Assembly (NCBI GenBank): GCA_031308135.1
Contig: JAHLJT010009419.1
Span: 32,330,869 to 32,394,868 of the forward strand
DNA from: Acheta domesticus
Taxonomy: Eukaryota > Arthropoda > Insecta > Orthoptera > Gryllidae
Length of the DNA: 64,000 nt
Reading direction: 5' to 3'
Part shown: positions 59,241-64,000 of the stretch, in pieces
Layout: every line of letters begins with the position of its first letter
Position numbering within the stretch: the first letter of the stretch is position 1
Notes under the pieces: generated by a model
Database searches by the model: none
What the model was told of the DNA's origin: nothing
Seen by the model: only the letters and a program-made list of their open reading frames with translations
Translations under genes and position numbers: made by a program

Positions 59241-60200
59241 GTTTACTGTCTCGCTACTGCCTACGCAGTATAGAGGAAGTGTTGAAATGCTGACGGAAAA
59301 TACGGCAAATTTTCTACACAAAAGCTCTTATTGCCCGGCCCTGGTAACGAAAAAGGGAATATATCCTGCCGTCTGTCTGTCTGTCCGTCCGTCTTGTCTG
59401 CCGTCTGTCTGTCTGTCTGAAAGTCTGTCTGTCTGTCTGTCTGCCCGTCTGTCTGTCTACCCATCTGTCTGCCAGTCTGTCTGTCTGTCTGCCCATCCGT
59501 TCGTCCGTCCGTCCGTCTGTCCGTCCGTCTGTCCGTTTGTCTGTCCGTCTGTCTGTCCGTCTGTGTGTCCGTCTGTCTGTGCGACTATCTGTCCGACTAT
59601 CTGTCCGTCTGTCTGCCCGTCCGTCTCTGTCCGTCTGTCTATATGTTCGTCTGTCTGTCCGTCCGTCTCTGGTCAACACTGGCGCCTAACCGTGCTGCCG
59701 ATTTCTCTAAAATCGGTATTCCCCAATCGATCTGGCTGACGTCGCTGCCACTGAATTTGAAATCGATATTTTCATTTTGAGGGTACTTAGGACGTAGCCC
59801 CTGTGAAAATGTGAAAATTTCAAAATTTTCAAGAAATTACTCCAAAATTGTTGATTAAATTTTGTACTCCCATAGCGTAAAGACCGTTTAAGAACATGGT
59901 ACATGTCTTTTTTTCATTGAAATTCTTGATAATTCGAAAATTGTAAAAAGTCCCGCAACTGAAATATTGGGAGTATTCCTGCAACTGAAATATGGAAGAT
60001 AGATTTTTTTTCGTTAATGAAATCTGTTCTTTAATGACAGATTTTGAAATAAGGTCATGTACAATTTTTCGAAAATTTGAATACTTTTCGCCCAATTTTT
60101 AATTCTTTAAACACTTTTTTCCTCAAAAAATGGCACCAACAATTTTAATTAAATTTCGACCCCCTTTTCAGAATAGTATTGTTGACATGAAATGCGTTTT
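59241..60200 (+). repeat. AT-rich dispersed family, copy with expanded CTGT/CCGT tract
   Basis: Head TTTACTGTCTCGC, hairpin stem TACTGC/GCAGTA with a CTAC loop (59255-59270), then TAGAGGAAGT. The CCGTCTGT stretch has grown to about 300 bp. The GGTCAACACTGGCGCCTAAC, GAAATTACTCCAAAATTGTT and CGAAAATTG phrases follow. Its 3' end abuts the Tc1-armed inverted repeat. Confidence 0.75.
59370..59675. repeat. (CTGT/CCGT)n minisatellite
   Basis: Tetranucleotide array with CTGT and CCGT alternation. The apparent 170-residue Ser/Cys/Val/Pro frame is an artefact. Confidence 0.95.
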
Positions 60201-60527
60201 ATGAAATGTTTTGTTCAATGTCCAATAATAACATTAAATTTTAAGACATCGTAGAGTACCGGAATCACTGCATTTTTCTCACACTAATGTACCCGAAAGA
60301 TTGGCTGATTATCACTGGTAGTAAGAGGGTTCAGAAATTCTGACAAACTGTGAATTCCCCAGCGTTTAGGAAAACGGCAAGGTCTAAAAATGGATATGTT
60401 TCCAACGATAAAATCTAGTTCAGTCACAATAATATGACCACCGTCCATGTTCGATGTAAACCTGCAATAACCTCTCAGAGACGGCAGACATCTGCTCTAA
60501 GAGTGGATAGTACACAAAGCGTGCTGG

Positions 60528-60775
60528 ATGGAAGCGAAAAGCAGTGCAGTAATTGTCGCAATTCACAAACGGAGCGATTTATTGGAGCGACGGAGCGACG
60601 TCCAAAGGGGCATGATTATTGGCTTTCCGGCCAAGGACGGAAGCATTTACGGAATGGCTAAGTTGGCAAAGTGATTGCGAGCCGCTGTGGTTAGAGGATA
60701 TCGTGCATGGCAAAATGGTGTTGACCAAAACCGGCGCCGAGGTAACCATGGAGCACGATGTGACCACAAATTCTT
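60528..60775 (+). pseudogene. Tc1/mariner-like transposase N-terminus, left arm
   Basis: A frame from ATG 60528 reads MEAKSSAVIVAIHKRSD, followed by VQRGMIIGFPAKDGSIYGMA. After a frameshift near 60675 it continues as RAAVVRGYRAWQNGVDQNRR. The pattern (..RG.IIGF.A.GGSI...A....SRAAVV.VYRAWQN) is the N-terminal helix-turn-helix DNA-binding region of Tc1-like transposases. The catalytic DDE domain is absent from both arms, so no active enzyme can be made. A shadow frame 60434-60661 repeats on the other arm only because the arms are identical. Confidence 0.7.
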
Positions 60776-63430
60776 GCTCTAAATTAATGCAAGAATGTTT
60801 TTTTTTCAATATAATCATTAAAAGAAAAGTAAACTATTTATTTTGTATATTTTTTAATTTTGCCTCGATATTGTCCAGACATACAACACTACAGAAACAT
60901 ACATTTACATCTCTCTATTTATATCAGTTGTTGTAAATACAGAGATGTAAATGCATGTTTTTTAAGTGTTGTCTGTCTGAAAAACGTCGAGGCAAAAATG
61001 AAAATAAACAAAGTTAAGGAAAGGCGGTCGTATGAAGGATTAATAAGCTATTTATTTTGTTCAAAAAAGCGGTCTACCAGACCGCAAGTATTTCTGAGAA
61101 CTGCAGTATCACTACAGCTTTGCTTCTAAGGAAGTGCTATCCCACCTAATCATTCCTGGCCTAATGTCACATTTCACAACAGGGAGTGATTTTAGCCCTC
61201 ACTGTTTCTCACAAAATTACAAAGTTTCGAGGGGTCTCATACCACACACAGGTATTTGTTAAATGGCGTCGATTTTAGCAGTGAATGTGCGTGATGCCAA
61301 TTTTTGAGATGAAAGTAAAGTAGTGATCCCGTTCCAAATACTAATTGCCAAAATGAAAACCAAAATGTGTATGAGAAGAAGACATTCAAGTGGTGTTCTA
61401 AAGTTACACTTCCTCCGTCCAGACACATACTAAGTTGAAGCATCTTCCCAATCTTTGGCTCGTCAATGTGACACTTCGTGAAACACTTGAAAACTGCTTA
61501 TAACAGACAATGATTTCCGAGGTAGCGCAGGTGAAGAAATGTAAAAATCAACAAAGAAAAGCGAAAATACAAGAAGTGTAATTCTGTGCGGGAGAACGTT
61601 CTAGAAATTGGAGCCCTGATTGGATTATTATTTTTCACTTATTTTCAAATCAAATAATGAAGATTACCGATCCCTTTTCGTAACTAAGTATATTATATTG
61701 CACATAAAGGGATGTCATGGGATGGTCGATGCTCTATGGCAAAAAACATGTGGTGTTTACAGTTTCACAGTGGCTGTGGTATTTACAGTTTTTGCTGATA
61801 CGTCTTCGTTTAGACAATCCGGAAACCGGAGATTAAAGATGACTTCTCCTGGAGCAGCAATTTCAGATTAGTTTTCTGTGTCTATTGAAAATTGTAAGAA
61901 TTATACTTTGGAACTTGCACTTGCATAAATAAAACGTTGGTTTTCGAGAACGCTTGTTGGTTCAGAATGTACTTTCCAAACAAGCCTGTGAAGTCTGGGA
62001 TAACTGTGTGTGTCTCAGTGAAGCCAGAACTATCTACACAACGCTTAAATATAACATGGAGAGGATAGTGATGGTAAAACTCTTAAGGGGGATGCTTTAT
62101 TTAATCACACTCATTCAAAGATCTAGTACAAGGAATGACTTGGTTTGAATTTATGGAACAACTGTCACGAAATCTTCATCTCAGATGCGATTGCGAGTAA
62201 AGAACCGATCTCTTGCATCAGAGTTACAGTGCAGTATTCATCGTATTCTAGGAACAAAGGGGGCATTTGAAGATATGTTGCAACCTAAATGCTAGTCATC
62301 GCGCAAAACATGCCACTCATGTGATACCAAGAAGAAAAGAAAGACACACTATCAGTTCTAGAGGGGTAAGAATCCAATATGTTATACGTAGAGCACTCTC
62401 AAATACAGTCGCGAATGCTTCAGTGGCCATTATATTTTCAATATTAAAAGTGCGTTACAGTTTCCAAATATTTTTTTTCGTTTTCTTTATAATCTGTATG
62501 ATCTAGAAGACCTTAAGTTTCTAAAGCCGATCATGTGATTTATGTAACCAAAAAAAGATAATCCTTTCAAAAGATTTATCCTTTCAATCCTTTCATTTTA
62601 ACATGCAGATACTATTTATAGTAGAACAGTGGCGTAATAAAAAATAGATTAATATATTATTTTCCTCACCAGATTGTAACAAGTACGTAAGCAAGATGTG
62701 GAATTAATCGAGTATACTACTCTTTAATCGGTCTGCTCGAAGCGATCTACGAGACGGCACTCGCGTAAGAACGGCAGAAAAATCGGACCCGCAACTAGAA
62801 GGTGAATAAAAATCAATGTAATTTCTGTTTTGGACAGCTTTTAATTTTTGGTGTGGTTTAATTTTAGTACCATTCATTATCAGTGAACAAACCTTCTTAC
62901 AAAGAAGTGTGTTGGTTTGAGATAAATTTTCCTTATTTCCTTTCATAAGAATATTATCTACATCATATAATCATCACGACCGACAATGGATGAATTCGAA
63001 GTATTGTATTGCCATTTTGCGAAATGAAAGCCCGTTAAACGAAGTAATTGTCGCAAGAGAGGTTGTTAGCAACAAATCCCGCTTCAGTGTTTCATTTTTC
63101 TTGCCAACTCGCCTTTAAAAACTGCTCCAACTCCATACATACATACACAAAAATGCCCTGGCTTGGATCTCACAGATCAATTGCGAGCACTCCCGGGTTA
63201 AATACTGTCTGATCCTGATGGAAAATTACGCTGAAATATTCATATTTTTGAAAAAATGAACCTCATCGTATTTGAAGATATCTTTCTAATTAACACATTT
63301 CATTAAGAAAAAACAATCTTCATAACTGTACTTGTTTGACGCCCAAAAGTTCCAATTTTTACAATTTTCCAAATATATGTGATTTGAACAAAAATGAGAC
63401 TTGAGCCATTCTCTTAAGCGTTCTATAATC
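60776..63430. other. Central segment of the inverted-repeat composite
   Basis: Apart from the piggyBac fossil, this AT-rich DNA shows only short frames without motifs and a small perfect hairpin GCGGTCT-ACC-AGACCGC at 61069-61085. Confidence 0.5.
61935..62060 (+). pseudogene. piggyBac-like transposase fragment
   Basis: Blocks VGFRER, then (frameshift) WFRMYFPNKPVKSGITVCVS, then (frameshift) EARTIYTTLKYNM match the piggyBac order of a conserved ..FRGRC.FR.Y.PNKPAKYGIK segment followed by ..DA.T.Y..N.E.Y. Only about 42 codons are recognisable; the rest of the centre gives no further piggyBac motif. It is a degraded fossil carried inside the Tc1-armed composite. Confidence 0.65.
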
Positions 63431-63676
63431 AAGAATTTGTGGTCACATCGTGCTCCATGGTTACCTCGGCGCGGTTTTGGTCAACACCATTTTGCCATGC
63501 ACGATATCCTCTAACCACAGCGGCTCGCAATCACTTGCCAACTTAGCCATTCCGTAAATGCTTCCGTCCTTGGCCGGAAAGCCAATAATCATGCCCCTTT
63601 GGACGTCGCTCCGTCGCTCCAATAAATCGCTCCGTTTGTGAATTGCGACAATTACTGCACTGCTTTTCGCTTCCAT
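63431..63676 (-). pseudogene. Tc1/mariner-like transposase N-terminus, right arm
   Basis: Mirror copy of the left-arm fragment, with the same truncation and the same helix-turn-helix frameshift. It differs by a 1-base deletion in the CCGGCGCC word (CCGCGCC here) and a few other indels in the outer part of the arm. The shared frameshift shows that the copies derive from one already-decayed sequence. Confidence 0.7.
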
Positions 63677-64000
63677 CCAACACGCTTTGTGTACTATCCA
63701 CTCTTAGAGCAGATGTCTGCCGTCTCTGAGAGGTTATTGCAGGTTTACATCGAACATGGACGGTGGTCATATTATTGTGACTGAACTAGATTTTATCGTT
63801 GGAAACATATCCATTTTTAGACCTTGCCGTTTTCCTAAACGCTGGGGCAATTCACAAGTTTTGTCAGAATTTCTGAACCCTCTTACTACCAGTGATAATC
63901 AGCCAATCTTTCGGGTACATAGTGTGAGAAAATGCAGTGATTCCGTTACTCCTACGATGTCTTAAAATTTAATGTTATTATTGGACATTGAACAAAACAT

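Larger units (their letters stand above)
60206..64000. mobile_element. Long inverted-repeat composite with Tc1-like arms
   Basis: Arm 60206-60775 and arm 63431-64000 (window end) are reverse complements over at least 570 bp with only a few percent differences, mostly 1-base indels. Both arms stop inward at exactly the same base, after GTGACCACAAATTCTT. The 2655-bp centre is unrelated AT-rich DNA containing a piggyBac fossil. Shared inner breakpoints argue that the arms arose by one inverted duplication or move as one unit. The outer right end is outside the window, so total size and target duplication are unknown. Confidence 0.8.

Noticed and set aside
59227..59739. 170-residue Ser/Cys/Val/Pro frame
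   Set aside because: Translation of the CTGT/CCGT array.
60434..60661. 75-residue frame present identically at 63543-63770
   Set aside because: The duplication reflects the inverted-repeat arms; the likely original frame is the overlapping Tc1-like one.

Overview
The window reads as AT-rich, repeat-dense nuclear DNA of a large-genome arthropod, most likely an insect. The basis is tRNA-derived SINEs, insect-type LINE, Tc1, piggyBac, hAT and PIF/Harbinger fossils, long minisatellites, CpG-rich islands in an AT-rich background, and a 1000-N scaffold gap. I recognise no intact host protein-coding gene, no functional tRNA or rRNA, no CRISPR and no bacterial operon logic. The longest open frames are by-products of tandem repeats or GC-rich DNA. 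Species cannot be fixed from this sequence. Layout: 1-8.1 kb holds a hAT-like non-autonomous element with a perfect 8-bp target duplication, a long inverted-repeat element with a GC-rich core, SINE pieces, a GC island, a 27-bp minisatellite, a LINE 3' end, and two fold-back elements. One fold-back element has a perfect 14-bp flanking duplication. 9.8-15.5 kb holds one copy of an AT-rich dispersed family and a 3.08-kb Sola-like DNA transposon with perfect 29-bp inverted ends, an ATTA duplication and a decayed transposase. 16-18 kb is a CpG-rich domain built around a 14-bp minisatellite. 18-30 kb holds further AT-rich family copies, a PIF/Harbinger-type MITE, full-length SINEs of one family and one SINE of a second family, a 0.9-kb decayed multi-copy arthropod ORF, a polypurine tract and GC islands. 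30-39 kb is mostly unassigned, apart from a recent 458-bp tandem duplication. 39.3-44.2 kb holds a minus-strand LINE reverse-transcriptase fossil, an AT-rich family copy, a GC-rich inverted repeat and a second Harbinger-type MITE. 45.4-47.1 kb is a satellite domain of four successive variants that share a 17-bp period; it runs into the gap at 47110-48109. 48-60 kb holds a SINE inserted inside a minisatellite, a TG-rich tract, a second hAT-like element with 22-bp internal repeats, and three AT-rich family copies. 60.2-64 kb is a giant inverted repeat: two nearly identical 570-bp arms, each the 5' part of a Tc1-like element cut at the same point, flank 2.65 kb that contains a piggyBac fossil. 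Nothing here works as a pathway; the interest lies in mobile-element biology. The most noteworthy signals are the Tc1-armed inverted-repeat composite, the Sola-like element with six terminal and subterminal copies of one motif, the 17-bp satellite succession, the fold-back element with a 14-bp duplication, and an AT-rich dispersed family whose 5' hairpin changes sequence between copies while still pairing. Family names come from remembered motifs and duplication sizes, not from searches.
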